A stretch of 64,000 bases of DNA, from contig NZ_KB217478.1 of the NCBI RefSeq assembly GCF_000331305.1, positions 5,367,595-5,431,594 on the forward strand, in the 5' to 3' direction. The notes under the pieces are model-generated. The model did no database searches and was not told where the DNA came from. It saw only the letters and a program-made list of their open reading frames with translations. Shown here piece after piece: positions 27,109 to 35,925 of this stretch. How positions within the stretch are numbered: position 1 is the stretch's first letter; each line of letters starts with the position of its first letter. Source of the DNA: Calothrix sp. PCC 7103. GTDB taxonomy: Bacteria; Cyanobacteriota; Cyanobacteriia; Cyanobacteriales; Nostocaceae. The translations under genes were made by a program, and so were the position numbers.

Positions 27109-28545
27109 ATGAAGAAAATAGTAGATTTTAGCGGTAGACCTTTCCATTTTATTGGCATTGGCGGAATCGGAATGTCTGCACTTGCTTATGTGTTGGCAAA
27201 ACGTCATTTACCTGTGTCAGGTTCGGACTTACGTCCTAATCACATGACCCATAAATTGGAAGCAATTGGTGCCCATATATTTAGTAAGCAAGAAGCAAGT
27301 AATCTTGAATTCTTTCAACCAAAGGACAAGAACGTTGAATCTAGCTTAAGTAATGAGCATCTACCGCAAGTAATATGTTCAACAGCAATTAATACAAGCA
27401 ATTTGGAATACAAAGCAGCAATCGAGAAAGGTTGCCCAATTTTCCATCGAAGTGATGTACTTGCGGCGCTAATCTCTGAATATGAAAGTATTGCAGTTGC
27501 AGGAACTCACGGTAAAACGACAACTAGTAGCATGATTGGTTACATGTTACTTGAAGCAAGCCTTGACCCAACTATTTTAGTAGGTGGTGAAGTTAAAGCT
27601 TGGTCAGGTAACGCTCGACTTGGAGAAAGTCGCTATTTAGTTGCAGAGGCTGATGAATCAGATGGTTCACTCGTAAAACATTCGCCTTATATAGGTATTA
27701 TTACTAATATCGAACTTGATCACCCAGACCATTACGATTCTTTAGAGCAAGTAATTGACACTTTCCAAACCTTCACTAACAGTTGTGAAATTTTAGTTGG
27801 TTGCATTGATTGTGAAACAGTGCGTGACCGTATAAAACCAACTGTAACTTACAGCCTTTTTCCCGATACAGGCGCCGATTACTATGTTACAGATGTAGAC
27901 TATCGGGCGGATGGTTCGAGAGCATTAGTTTGGGAACGCGGTAAAGCTTTAGGTGTTTTGAATTTACGTTTATTATCTCGTCATAATCTTAGTAATGCTT
28001 TAGCAGCAGTAGCTGTTGGTAGAATATTAGGGTTAGAATTTGGTGAAATAGCCAAAGGTTTAGCAACGTTTGAAGGTGCTAGGCGCCGTTTTGAATTCCG
28101 AGGTGAAGTAGATGGTATCACCTTTATAGATGATTATGCTCACCACCCCAGCGAAATTCGGGCGACTTTAGCAGCAGCACGCTTACAAGCACGTCCAGGA
28201 CAAAGAGTAGTAGCAATTTTCCAACCACATCGCTATAGTCGTACACTTACCTTCTTAGATGAATTTGCAGAAAGCTTCCGAAGCGCTGATTTAACGGTAA
28301 TTACTGATATATATAGCGCAGGCGAGCCAAATAACGGACTAATCAGCGGCGAAAAATTAGCAGAAGAAATCAGCAAACACACCTTGCACGTTGATTATCA
28401 GCCAACCTTAGACTCAGTATACGAGTATTTGCTCAAATCCTTACGCCCTGGCGATTTAGCGCTATTTTTAGGAGCAGGAAACCTAAACTCTGTCATTCCT
28501 GAACTAATTACCGCTATGCGCCAGCCTGCACAAGCTACATCGTAA
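27109..28545 (+). CDS. murC: UDP-N-acetylmuramate--L-alanine ligase MurC
   Basis: 478 residues from the ATG at 27109, which has AGAGGAG seven bases upstream; an in-frame ATG at 27082 adds nine residues but lacks such a site. Motifs in order: HFIGIGGIGMSALAYVL (UDP-binding domain), the ATP P-loop AGTHGKTTTSSMIG, ELDHPDHYDS in the ligase core, and DDYAHHPSEIRATL with QPHRYSRT of the C-terminal domain. MurC adds L-alanine to UDP-MurNAc in cytoplasmic peptidoglycan precursor synthesis. murB follows 227 bp downstream in the same direction, the usual cyanobacterial order. Confidence 0.97.
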   Translation: MKKIVDFSGRPFHFIGIGGIGMSALAYVLAKRHLPVSGSDLRPNHMTHKLEAIGAHIFSKQEASNLEFFQPKDKNVESSLSNEHLPQVICSTAINTSNLEYKAAIEKGCPIFHRSDVLAALISEYESIAVAGTHGKTTTSSMIGYMLLEASLDPTILVGGEVKAWSGNARLGESRYLVAEADESDGSLVKHSPYIGIITNIELDHPDHYDSLEQVIDTFQTFTNSCEILVGCIDCETVRDRIKPTVTYSLFPDTGADYYVTDVDYRADGSRALVWERGKALGVLNLRLLSRHNLSNALAAVAVGRILGLEFGEIAKGLATFEGARRRFEFRGEVDGITFIDDYAHHPSEIRATLAAARLQARPGQRVVAIFQPHRYSRTLTFLDEFAESFRSADLTVITDIYSAGEPNNGLISGEKLAEEISKHTLHVDYQPTLDSVYEYLLKSLRPGDLALFLGAGNLNSVIPELITAMRQPAQATS

Positions 28546-28594
28546 GCTATGTTAGCTATTTAAATAGAATTTTGATGCCAGAAAATTTCAGAAA

Positions 28595-28627
28595 ATATTC
28601 TGTAGATATTCTGTAGATATTCTGTAG
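28595..28627. repeat. Three perfect 11-bp tandem repeats
   Basis: The unit ATATTCTGTAG occurs three times without gaps, followed by the related ACTCTGTAA. It lies between murC and murB. Confidence 0.75.
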
Positions 28628-28676
28628 AAACTCTGTAATTACTCTGGCTCATAACCTATAAATAGTAGCTTTTTTT

Positions 28677-28700
28677 AACATACTTAATCTTAAGTATGTT
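28677..28700. promoter_or_regulatory. Perfect inverted repeat upstream of murB
   Basis: AACATACTTA (28677-28686) and TAAGTATGTT (28691-28700) form a perfect 10-bp dyad with a 4-nt spacer, 73 bp before the murB start. A T-run precedes rather than follows it on the plus strand, so it does not look like a terminator for murC. A protein-binding operator or RNA hairpin is possible. Confidence 0.4.
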
Positions 28701-28772
28701 CGTTAGTTGAAAATATCAACCGTATATTTACGGTATTATTGGCTTCAAAAAAAAATTTCTAAGAAGGTGAAT

Positions 28773-29765
28773 ATGACAATCTTTTCAGCAGATAAAGATA
28801 TCTGCGACAGTGAGAAACTTATTGCTAGTAGTAAAAAAACGGCTCAAGTTGATAATAAAGTGATTTATTTACCTGGAACTGATTGCGTTGTAAGACCACA
28901 AGTTTCGCTGGCAGGATATACATCTTACCGTGTTGGTGGTCCAGCAGAATGGTATGTAGCACCTCGTGATATTACTGCCCTTGAAGCCAGTATTAGGTAT
29001 GCTTATGAACAGTCACTCTCAGTAACAGTTTTGGGTGCTGGTTCTAATTTGTTAGTTAGCGACTGTGGTATTCCCGGTTTGGTAATTGGAACTCGCCATT
29101 TGCGTCATAGTCATTTTGAAGAAGAAACAGGTTTAGTTACAGTTGCCGCAGGTGAAGCTATTCCTGGTTTAGCTTGGCAAGCAGCAGAGCATGGTTTTCA
29201 AGGATTTGAGTGGGCTGTAGGTATTCCCGGAACTGTTGGTGGTGCAGTTGTTATGAACGCAGGCGCCCACAACGGTTGTATCGCAGATATCTTTGTTAGT
29301 GCTGAAGTTTTATGTGAAGACGGTACACTTAGAACTTTTACGAGCGAAGATTTGGGTTACACCTATCGTACATCCAAGCTTCAGGGTAGCAAAAATATTG
29401 TTACTCAGGCAACATTCCAACTTCAACCAGGCGCCGACCCCGCAGTAGTTACTGCCACCACAAAGCAGCATAAAGAACATCGTTTAAATACACAGCCATA
29501 CGATAAACCTAGTTGTGGTAGCGTTTTCCGCAATCCCAAACCATATTCAGCAGGGTGGTTAATTGAGCAATCAGGTTTAAAAGGCTACCAAATAGGTAAA
29601 GCACAAGTTGCACCACGTCACGCCAACTTTATTATTAACTGTGGTGGCGCCAGTGCTTGTGACATTTTTAATCTTATTCGTCACATCCAACACAATGTTA
29701 AAGAACATTGGTCAATTGCACTAGAACCAGAAGTTAAAATGATTGGCAATTTTCAAATGGCATAA
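28773..29765 (+). CDS. murB: UDP-N-acetylenolpyruvoylglucosamine reductase MurB
   Basis: 330 residues from the ATG at 28773, which follows AGAAGG; an upstream in-frame ATG at 28707 adds 22 residues without support. FAD-binding and substrate motifs are clear: LAGYTSYRVGGPAEWYVAP, VLGAGSNLLVSDCGIPGLV, EWAVGIPGTVGGAVVMNAGAHNG, CGSVFRNP and AGWLIEQSGLKG. Ser in CGSVF is the usual proton donor. MurB reduces enolpyruvyl-UDP-GlcNAc to UDP-MurNAc with NADPH, just before MurC in the pathway. Confidence 0.97.
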   Translation: MTIFSADKDICDSEKLIASSKKTAQVDNKVIYLPGTDCVVRPQVSLAGYTSYRVGGPAEWYVAPRDITALEASIRYAYEQSLSVTVLGAGSNLLVSDCGIPGLVIGTRHLRHSHFEEETGLVTVAAGEAIPGLAWQAAEHGFQGFEWAVGIPGTVGGAVVMNAGAHNGCIADIFVSAEVLCEDGTLRTFTSEDLGYTYRTSKLQGSKNIVTQATFQLQPGADPAVVTATTKQHKEHRLNTQPYDKPSCGSVFRNPKPYSAGWLIEQSGLKGYQIGKAQVAPRHANFIINCGGASACDIFNLIRHIQHNVKEHWSIALEPEVKMIGNFQMA

Positions 29766-29772
29766 TAGTCAT

Positions 29773-29813
29773 GAGTGCTGAGTATAATAAGTTAGGAGTT
29801 ACTACTCAGCACT
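29773..29813. terminator. Inverted repeat between convergent murB and response regulator genes
   Basis: GAGTGCTGAGT (29773-29783) pairs with ACTCAGCACTC (29803-29813). A third copy of the arm (ACTCAGCACT) follows at about 29823. The location between two stops suggests a bidirectional terminator. Confidence 0.5.
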
Positions 29814-29832
29814 CAGAACTTTCTACTCAGCA

Positions 29833-30552
29833 CTATTCCACAAGTCCGTGTTTAATCGCAAAACGAACAAGTTGCGCGCGGTTATTAGTACCCGTTTTCC
29901 GAAATAAACTACTAACGTATTTTTCTATAGTACGTGGGCTAAGATGAATCTTATCGCCCATTTCCGCGTTTGAAAGTCCTTCGCTAATTAGCAAAAGTAC
30001 TTCTTGTTCTCGTTTGCTTAAAGGTTCAAATAACTGGTATTTTTCTTGGGGTTGTTCTGATTGTGTATGTTGATTTGAATCGTATAACTTCTCGTTATGC
30101 TGCATACGATATTCAGACTGAATAATTTTTGAACGCTCCAATAAATTACGAATCGCAGCAGCTAACTCGTCAAGTTCAAATGGTTTAGGTAAGTACAAAT
30201 CACATCCAGATTGATAACCCAAAATTCGTTCTTGGGTTTTAGTCCGTGCTGTGAGCAATATTACAGGTAATAAACGGAACATTGGTTGTTGCCGCACTCG
30301 ACGCACGAGTTCATAACCATTCATTCGCGGCATTACAATATCAGTGACTATCAGGTCGGGATGGTAGCGTTCTACCATTGTTAAAGCTTGTTCGCCATCA
30401 TCAGCAGCAATCACCGAGTACCCAGATAGTTCTAGAAAATCACTGATAGATAAACGAGTGCCCAAATCATCATCCACAACTAGAATTGTCAAGGGCATGG
30501 ACTCTAAACCCCGACTTACAAATTCGACATCATCAGCACTATGAGTTACCAC
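29833..30552 (-). CDS. NarL/LuxR-type response regulator
   Basis: 239 residues. The receiver domain (about 20-135) has LTILVVDDDLGTR (acidic pocket), LIVTDIVMPRMNGYELV with the phospho-acceptor Asp, LLTAR and LPKPFELDEL (Lys switch). A polar linker precedes the LuxR helix-turn-helix: LSKREQEVLLLISEGLSNAEMGDKIHLSPRTIEKYVSSLFRKTG. It should bind DNA when phosphorylated. No cognate kinase is adjacent. The Met at residue 19 (MPLTILVV) is an alternative start with a shorter N-terminus. Confidence 0.9.
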   Translation of the reverse strand: MVTHSADDVEFVSRGLESMPLTILVVDDDLGTRLSISDFLELSGYSVIAADDGEQALTMVERYHPDLIVTDIVMPRMNGYELVRRVRQQPMFRLLPVILLTARTKTQERILGYQSGCDLYLPKPFELDELAAAIRNLLERSKIIQSEYRMQHNEKLYDSNQHTQSEQPQEKYQLFEPLSKREQEVLLLISEGLSNAEMGDKIHLSPRTIEKYVSSLFRKTGTNNRAQLVRFAIKHGLVE

Positions 30553-30736
30553 TGTTGAAAAGGAATAGTACTCCTAATTTTCATACTATGACACTATTAT
30601 CTGTTGATAACTCTCTTTGAGCATATTTATAAAGAAAATATTAAATTAATAAGTTATGTAACGATAAAGATACTTTTTGTATCATTGATAAAAATCTATA
30701 GTAAGTATTAGTAATTTAGTAATGGTCAATGTTGGG

Positions 30737-31231
30737 TTATGCAAAGCCTCCACCCAACCTACAGGCATTTACGTGTTTTAGTAGGCCTTCACAGGCATCA
30801 ACGAGTAAATCAATTACTTGGTTAAATCCTTCGGCGCCACCATAATAAGGGTCAGGGACTTCTTTAAGGGTATGTCGTGAACAGAAGTCACACATTAATT
30901 TGACTTTATGATGATAATTTGAAGAGGTATCGACGGCTAAAATATCAGCGTAATTGTCTTTATCCATAGCTAAAATCAAGTCAAAGTCTTCAAAATCAGA
31001 CTTAGAAAACTGTCTAGCTCGACCTTGAAGTTTAAAGCCTAATTTTGCTTCAGCAGCAGCGCTCATGCGACGGTCGGGTGCGCTGCCAATATGGTAACTA
31101 GAAGTGCCCGCAGAATCACACACAATACTATGACTTAAACCATTCTCATTAATTAAATGGTTCATGATGTTTTCTGCTGATGGAGAGCGGCAAATGTTAC
31201 CAAGGCAGACAAATAGTAGCTTGTATGTCAT
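30737..31231 (-). CDS. Low-molecular-weight protein-tyrosine phosphatase
   Basis: 164 residues from the ATG at 31231 (MTYKLLFVCLGNICRSPSAE); a longer frame from 31270 adds 13 residues before the first beta strand and is unlikely. The P-loop VCLGNICRSPSAE gives the C(X)5R-S nucleophile motif. The acid loop VPDPYYGG supplies the general-acid Asp. Such enzymes dephosphorylate tyrosine kinases or other proteins in the cytoplasm, and some bacterial ones act on exopolysaccharide kinases. Neighbours give no clear target. The gene follows ebfC in the same direction with a hairpin between them. Confidence 0.93.
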   Translation of the reverse strand: MTYKLLFVCLGNICRSPSAENIMNHLINENGLSHSIVCDSAGTSSYHIGSAPDRRMSAAAEAKLGFKLQGRARQFSKSDFEDFDLILAMDKDNYADILAVDTSSNYHHKVKLMCDFCSRHTLKEVPDPYYGGAEGFNQVIDLLVDACEGLLKHVNACRLGGGFA

Positions 31232-31280
31232 GAAAATTGATTTTTTATGGTTGATGGTAATGACGAGCAATGGATTGTTG

Positions 31281-31308
31281 TATACCCGACTTATTTTAGT
31301 CGGGTATA
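31281..31308 (-). terminator. Perfect hairpin between ebfC and the phosphatase gene
   Basis: TATACCCGAC (31281-31290) pairs with GTCGGGTATA (31299-31308) around 8 nt. It lies 10 bp after the ebfC stop on the minus strand and probably ends or attenuates that transcript. There is no strong T-run after it. Confidence 0.5.
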
Positions 31309-31317
31309 TTAGTCAGA

Positions 31318-31665
31318 CTAAAATCCAGGTAGTTCCAGACCGCTAGTTAATTCTTCCATCCGCTCACGCATTGTTGTTGTGGACTTGTTATAAGCGTCTT
31401 TCATCGCAGCAGTAACTAGGTCAGAGAGTACATCTGCTCCTTCATTTAAAGCATCAGGAGAAATTTCAACCCGTTTTGGTTCTTGGTTGCCGCTAACAAC
31501 TACCTTAACCATACCACCACCAGCTTCGCCCTGAATGGACATTGCCTCCAACTCTTCTTGGAGTTTCTTGGCGCCTTCTTGAACTTGCTGTGCTTTTTTA
31601 AAGGCATCAGCTAATTCCTTCATTTTACCTAAACCGAATCCAAAACCTTGTCCTTTACCAGTCAT
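31318..31665 (-). CDS. ebfC: YbaB/EbfC nucleoid-associated protein
   Basis: 115 residues. The YbaB/EbfC pattern is clear: a central [28 protein letters not shown] helix, [28 protein letters not shown] strand region, and the closing [16 protein letters not shown] helix. The protein forms tweezer-like dimers that bind DNA with little specificity. The Gly-rich N-terminus ([15 protein letters not shown]) is typical of cyanobacterial members. It lies in a same-strand run of the Omp85, ebfC and phosphatase genes. Confidence 0.9.
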   Translation of the reverse strand: MTGKGQGFGFGLGKMKELADAFKKAQQVQEGAKKLQEELEAMSIQGEAGGGMVKVVVSGNQEPKRVEISPDALNEGADVLSDLVTAAMKDAYNKSTTTMRERMEELTSGLELPGF

Positions 31666-31765
31666 AAATTGCGCGCTCCGCGTACTCTTTGAATTATCAA
31701 ATCTATTTAATTATAGATGTGGTAGGTAAATTGACCAGTTTTTATACGCAAGAAACCCTTCCCCT

Positions 31766-33928
31766 TTAAAACCTTTGTCCAATTCCAACTTGAAGACGAC
31801 TTTCACCTTGGTCATTAAAACCGTAGTCCGCACGTAGTAACCCTAAAGGAGAATCAAATCGAACACCGGCGCCATAACCAAATCCACTTCCAGGTTTACC
31901 ACGTACTCCAGCAGGGTTGCCAACAACAGTATCTCCAGAACCTAAATCAGAAGCATAATCAGCAAAAAGCACACCACCTAAAGCTTGGATAATTGGAAAA
32001 CGATATTCGGCAGAAGCTAATACGTAACTACGACCACTACCAACATTACCAGCGTCATATCCTCGCACGGAGGTTGGGCCACCTAATGAAAATGCTTCAT
32101 ATGGAGGTAAGTTACCTAATACTGTACCTGCTTGGAGATTAACGGCGAAAACTTGAGGTTGCTCACTTTTATAAAGTTGGACAGGTACGAATTGGCTGTA
32201 AGTAGCTTGAAGCTTGTTCATCGAGATATTACCGTTACCCAGAGGAACAGATTGTTCGGTGCTGAATTTGAGAATAGAACCGTTAGTAGGGTTGAGAGGA
32301 TTGTCGCGACGGTCTTTTATAGCTGTCAATGAAACAGTTGCTAAGTCATCAATACCCGTTCCACTTCGAGTTAAAGAATTACCGAGTTCGTCTTTTGGGG
32401 TAATTTTGCCATCACGGTCGCGTGTACTAACACGTTCGTAGTTAAAGCCTAATGAAGTATTCCAATCATCAATCGGACGTTGAAAGCTGACGCTACCACC
32501 AACTTTGCTCTCGCGGATTCTGTCACCATTCGCTAACTTGACATCACCATTTAAAATGTCTGAAAGTCCATTTTTACGAAAAGCGTTGATTGTGTAACCA
32601 ATGCGGTTGGGTTCAGTTTCACGGTAAGGACTGTTAAAAGTACTATCGAACAGTAAATCACGGCGCCCGACTTGAACATTTGCACTTAAAGTATCATTTA
32701 TACCACCAACGTTCCGGTCTTGGTAGTTGACTGTGCCTAGAATCCCTTGGTCAGCGTTATAGCTTCCCCCTACATTTATCGAACGGGCACTTATTTCTTT
32801 GACTAAGTAAACTACATCGGTTTTATTTGCATCACCATCGAGTGTGACATTTACGCTTTCAAATAAACCCATCCCATATAAACGCATTACGTCTTGACGG
32901 ACAATATCATCTTTAAATACGTCACCCGACTTTAACTTTAATTGTTTAGCGATGAAGTCAGTTTTTGTACGTCCAGTTACGGGTTTCCCTTTACTGTCAA
33001 CTGTTTCACCCTCGTCATTTACAAACTTAAACTTGATATCACTTACTACCCCTTCGCCAACATTGACTGTTAATATACCTTGTCGGTCGGGTTGAATTGA
33101 GATAACACGCGCAAGACTGTAGTTATTATCTTTGTACCATTGGTTGATTTTTTGTACCGTTTGCCGTAAAGCTGATGGACTAATATCTTTATTAAGTTGT
33201 TCTTTGAATTGTTCGAGCGCAACTTGATATGTTAAAGCTTTGGCACCAGATAACTGTATAGACCGTACAATCAAAGGCTGTACTTGGTACACAACTCTTA
33301 ATCCAGTTGCTGTACTTGTACTATTTACACGTGCGCTGCTAAATAATTGTGTATTTAATATTGCTGTAACATCTTTTTGGGTTTGAGCAATACTTGTGTC
33401 TCCCCCAACTTTAGTTTTAATAGTTTGACGAATAATATCTTGTAATTCCTGACTGGCGCCGACTATTTGTACATCAACTGCTGGCACTACTAGGTTTGGG
33501 TCTTCTGAAATAGGTACTTGTATAGGTGGTTTTACAGTTGGTGCAGGTTTTGCACTAGTTCTGACTGAAGGAACAGGAATAGGGATGGGTGCTTTTGTTT
33601 GAGTTGCTTGTATTGAAGGAACAGGAATAGGGATGGGTGCTTTTACTGTATTTGTAGTTGGCTGAGTTTTAATAACTACAGTCGAATTGTTATTAATACG
33701 ACTTTGCACACTGCCAGTATTCTGGGAGAATTGTGGGGAATCATTGGTTTCTGGTTGAGCAATAGTCTCTGGTACTGCCGACAAAGTGCTTTCTATTGTT
33801 GGCACTACTACATTATTATTTGTGCTTGCAGGCGCCTTTGGGTTAGTAGGAGCAGCAATTGCTTGTTCAGAAAAATTGCCAGCAGAAACACTGGCGAGTG
33901 TAAAAATCGCAGCTTTATAAACTCGCAT
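31766..33928 (-). CDS. BamA/TamA-family (Omp85) outer membrane protein
   Basis: 720 residues from the ATG at 33928 (MRVYKAAIFTLASVSAGNF, a signal peptide); a longer frame from 33985 puts 19 residues before it. A low-complexity Pro/Thr region follows, with two near-identical APIPIPVPS segments. About three POTRA domains (about residues 145-400) include VVYQVQPLIVRSIQLSG and ISIQPDRQGILTVNVGEG. The C-terminal beta-barrel has FSLGGPTSVRGYDAGNVG and ends in QVGIGQRF with a terminal aromatic. Omp85 proteins fold outer-membrane proteins with periplasmic POTRA contacts; cyanobacterial members also form pores and are related to chloroplast Toc75. The gene reads divergently from the LpxB-related gene. 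Confidence 0.93.
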   Translation of the reverse strand: MRVYKAAIFTLASVSAGNFSEQAIAAPTNPKAPASTNNNVVVPTIESTLSAVPETIAQPETNDSPQFSQNTGSVQSRINNNSTVVIKTQPTTNTVKAPIPIPVPSIQATQTKAPIPIPVPSVRTSAKPAPTVKPPIQVPISEDPNLVVPAVDVQIVGASQELQDIIRQTIKTKVGGDTSIAQTQKDVTAILNTQLFSSARVNSTSTATGLRVVYQVQPLIVRSIQLSGAKALTYQVALEQFKEQLNKDISPSALRQTVQKINQWYKDNNYSLARVISIQPDRQGILTVNVGEGVVSDIKFKFVNDEGETVDSKGKPVTGRTKTDFIAKQLKLKSGDVFKDDIVRQDVMRLYGMGLFESVNVTLDGDANKTDVVYLVKEISARSINVGGSYNADQGILGTVNYQDRNVGGINDTLSANVQVGRRDLLFDSTFNSPYRETEPNRIGYTINAFRKNGLSDILNGDVKLANGDRIRESKVGGSVSFQRPIDDWNTSLGFNYERVSTRDRDGKITPKDELGNSLTRSGTGIDDLATVSLTAIKDRRDNPLNPTNGSILKFSTEQSVPLGNGNISMNKLQATYSQFVPVQLYKSEQPQVFAVNLQAGTVLGNLPPYEAFSLGGPTSVRGYDAGNVGSGRSYVLASAEYRFPIIQALGGVLFADYASDLGSGDTVVGNPAGVRGKPGSGFGYGAGVRFDSPLGLLRADYGFNDQGESRLQVGIGQRF

Positions 33929-34119
33929 AAAATTTGCCTGATTTAACTGGGAGTTAGTTGTAGCGAGGTAAAGCAATGGGGACACTACTAACTTCCAGCA
34001 CCCAAGAAATGCTTGTCTTCCCCATTTCTCCTCTTAACTTAATTAGACAGTTAAGTAGTGCTAAATGTTCCAATACATACACCACTTTCACTCCCTATTT
34101 CTTAAGTGATTATTAAAAT

Positions 34120-35445
34120 ATGAGTTCACAGCTACAGTTACTGGTATTGAGCAACGGTCACGGCGAGGATATAATCGCGAGTAAGGTTGTACAAGAACTA
34201 CTACAGTTAGATGATTCGCCGCAAATTTCCATATTGCCGTTGGTAGGGGAAGGACATGCTTATAAAAAATTTGATATAGAGTTTATTGGTACAGTGCAAG
34301 CAATGCCCAGTGGTGGGTTTGTGTATATGGACTCGAAGCAGTTGGTGCGCGATGTTAAGGGTGGTTTGGTACAGTTAACGCTGAATCAAATTAAGACTAT
34401 GAAGCAATGGGTGAAGGCACAAAAGGCTTCAGGCAAAAAAAGTGCTATCTTGGCAGTCGGTGATATTGTCCCGCTACTGTTTGGATTCTTTAGTGGTGTC
34501 AATTATGCATTTGTAGGAACTGCAAAATCTGAATATCACGTGCGCGATGAAGTAGGATTATTGAAGCGAAAAAATAAAGGTGCCTACTGGGAAAACTTTT
34601 CAGGTTCAATTTACCATCCTTGGGAACGCTGGTTAATGACGCGGCGCCGTTGTAAAGCTGTTTTTCCTAGAGACTCATTAACAACAGAGATTTTGCAAAA
34701 AATGGGTGTAAGAGCATTCGGCTTAGGCAACCCAATGATGGACGGACTAGAACCGTCGTTCCCTACATACCGTACTTACAGTATTGACGCAGAACATAAA
34801 GAAATAATTCGTCCCTTAGTCGTGACATTATTACCTGGTTCGCGCGCTCCCGAAGCATATGCAAACTGGGAGCAAATCATGATTGGTGTATCTTCGTTAT
34901 TGGAAATAATGCGTGCTACAGATACAGCCACACATACTTCTAGAAGCTTGGTACTATTAGGCGCCATTACTCCAAGTCTCGATTGTAATATTTTCTCTAA
35001 TACTCTGACTTCACAGGGTTGGCGCCAAATTTCATTAGAAGAACTACCTTTCAAATTTTCTGATAATAAAGCCTTGACATTCAAACACAAAAATGCATAC
35101 TTTGTCTTCACACAAAACGCTTATAACGACTGCTTGCATATGGCTGATATGGCAATAGCAATGGCAGGAACAGCAACAGAACAATTTATTGGGTTAGGCA
35201 AACCAGCATTTACAATTCCAGGTCAGGGTCCACAATTTACAAAAGCATTCGCCGAAGCCCAAAGTCGGCTTTTAGGAGATTCAATCATCTTAGTCGAACA
35301 GGCTGCTGATATTGGTAAACAAGTGCAACACTTCTTCGCTTACCCTGACAAATTGCACGTAATTGCTGAAAATGGTTTAAGAAGAATGGGTAGAGCAGGC
35401 GCCGCGCAACGTATCGCCCAATGTATCATAGACAAATTAGGTTAG
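34120..35445 (+). CDS. Lipid-A-disaccharide synthase-related protein (TIGR03492-like)
   Basis: 441 residues. The protein has the two-domain GT-B look of LpxB: LLVLSNGHGEDIIASKVVQEL at the start, a central RCKAVFPRDSLTTEIL, and a C-terminal MADMAIAMAGTATEQFIGLGKPAFTIPGQGPQFT block that resembles a nucleotide-sugar binding site. It differs enough from true LpxB to fit the cyanobacterial/plastid 'lipid-A-disaccharide synthase-related' family, whose exact reaction is unknown. With lpxD in this window and the divergent Omp85 gene it suggests a role in outer-membrane glycolipid assembly, which is inference. Confidence 0.85.
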   Translation: MSSQLQLLVLSNGHGEDIIASKVVQELLQLDDSPQISILPLVGEGHAYKKFDIEFIGTVQAMPSGGFVYMDSKQLVRDVKGGLVQLTLNQIKTMKQWVKAQKASGKKSAILAVGDIVPLLFGFFSGVNYAFVGTAKSEYHVRDEVGLLKRKNKGAYWENFSGSIYHPWERWLMTRRRCKAVFPRDSLTTEILQKMGVRAFGLGNPMMDGLEPSFPTYRTYSIDAEHKEIIRPLVVTLLPGSRAPEAYANWEQIMIGVSSLLEIMRATDTATHTSRSLVLLGAITPSLDCNIFSNTLTSQGWRQISLEELPFKFSDNKALTFKHKNAYFVFTQNAYNDCLHMADMAIAMAGTATEQFIGLGKPAFTIPGQGPQFTKAFAEAQSRLLGDSIILVEQAADIGKQVQHFFAYPDKLHVIAENGLRRMGRAGAAQRIAQCIIDKLG

Positions 35446-35645
35446 TGATCTAGAGTCGTTACATGTAACGTCTTTATGACGGCACCATTCTTCCAAATAG
35501 AAGACACTTAAAAAACTAATACTATTACCGTTCTCATTACCACGGTAAAACTACTGAAACGTACTGATATCTTTGTCAAAGACTTCAGGATTTACCCGGA
35601 AGATTTTTCCAGAAATATCATGATAACTTACACATTAGCGTTCCT

Positions 35646-35690
35646 CTGCTATCGAGGGCGGTTGCAGTCCGTCCTCCAGCAGTTTTTTTC
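35646..35690 (+). terminator. Strong intrinsic terminator about 200 bp after the LpxB-related gene
   Basis: CTGCT and GAGGGCGG on the left pair with CCGTCCTC and AGCAG on the right around a short loop. Seven T follow. It is the strongest terminator-like hairpin I saw in the window. Its distance from the preceding stop leaves room for a small RNA ending here. Confidence 0.7.
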
Positions 35691-35895
35691 CAGTTTAGCT
35701 CACGAAGCGAGCAACTGCCCTATTTTCATGCGGAATTTGCATTATTAGATAATTATAGGCGCCAAGTTTTATATTAATTATCATCTATTACAGTCTTCTC
35801 GAATTAATTCTGTGCTATCAAGCCATTTCTGATTCGAGCTTCGGCTTTTACGGCGTATTGTGTACTCTGTGTCTCTGTAGTAAAAAATACATTAC

Positions 35896-35924
35896 TGCAC
35901 AGGCATCCTTGCCTGTGCTACAAG
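35896..35924. repeat. GGCATCCTTGCC-type repeat
   Basis: GCACAGGCATCCTTGCCTGTGC is a near-perfect palindrome followed by TACAAGA. It ends directly at the stop codon of the S13 peptidase gene on the other strand. Confidence 0.7.
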
Positions 35925-35925
35925 A

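Larger units (their letters stand above)
35446..35925. other. 480-bp intergenic region with a strong orphan terminator
   Basis: The stretch contains no open frame worth calling. It holds the terminator at 35646-35690, one GGCGCC site (35758), a CTCTGTGTCTCTGT motif (about 35856-35881) related to those at 44464 and 47561, and a GGCATCCTTGCC repeat (35896-35924). Confidence 0.5.
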
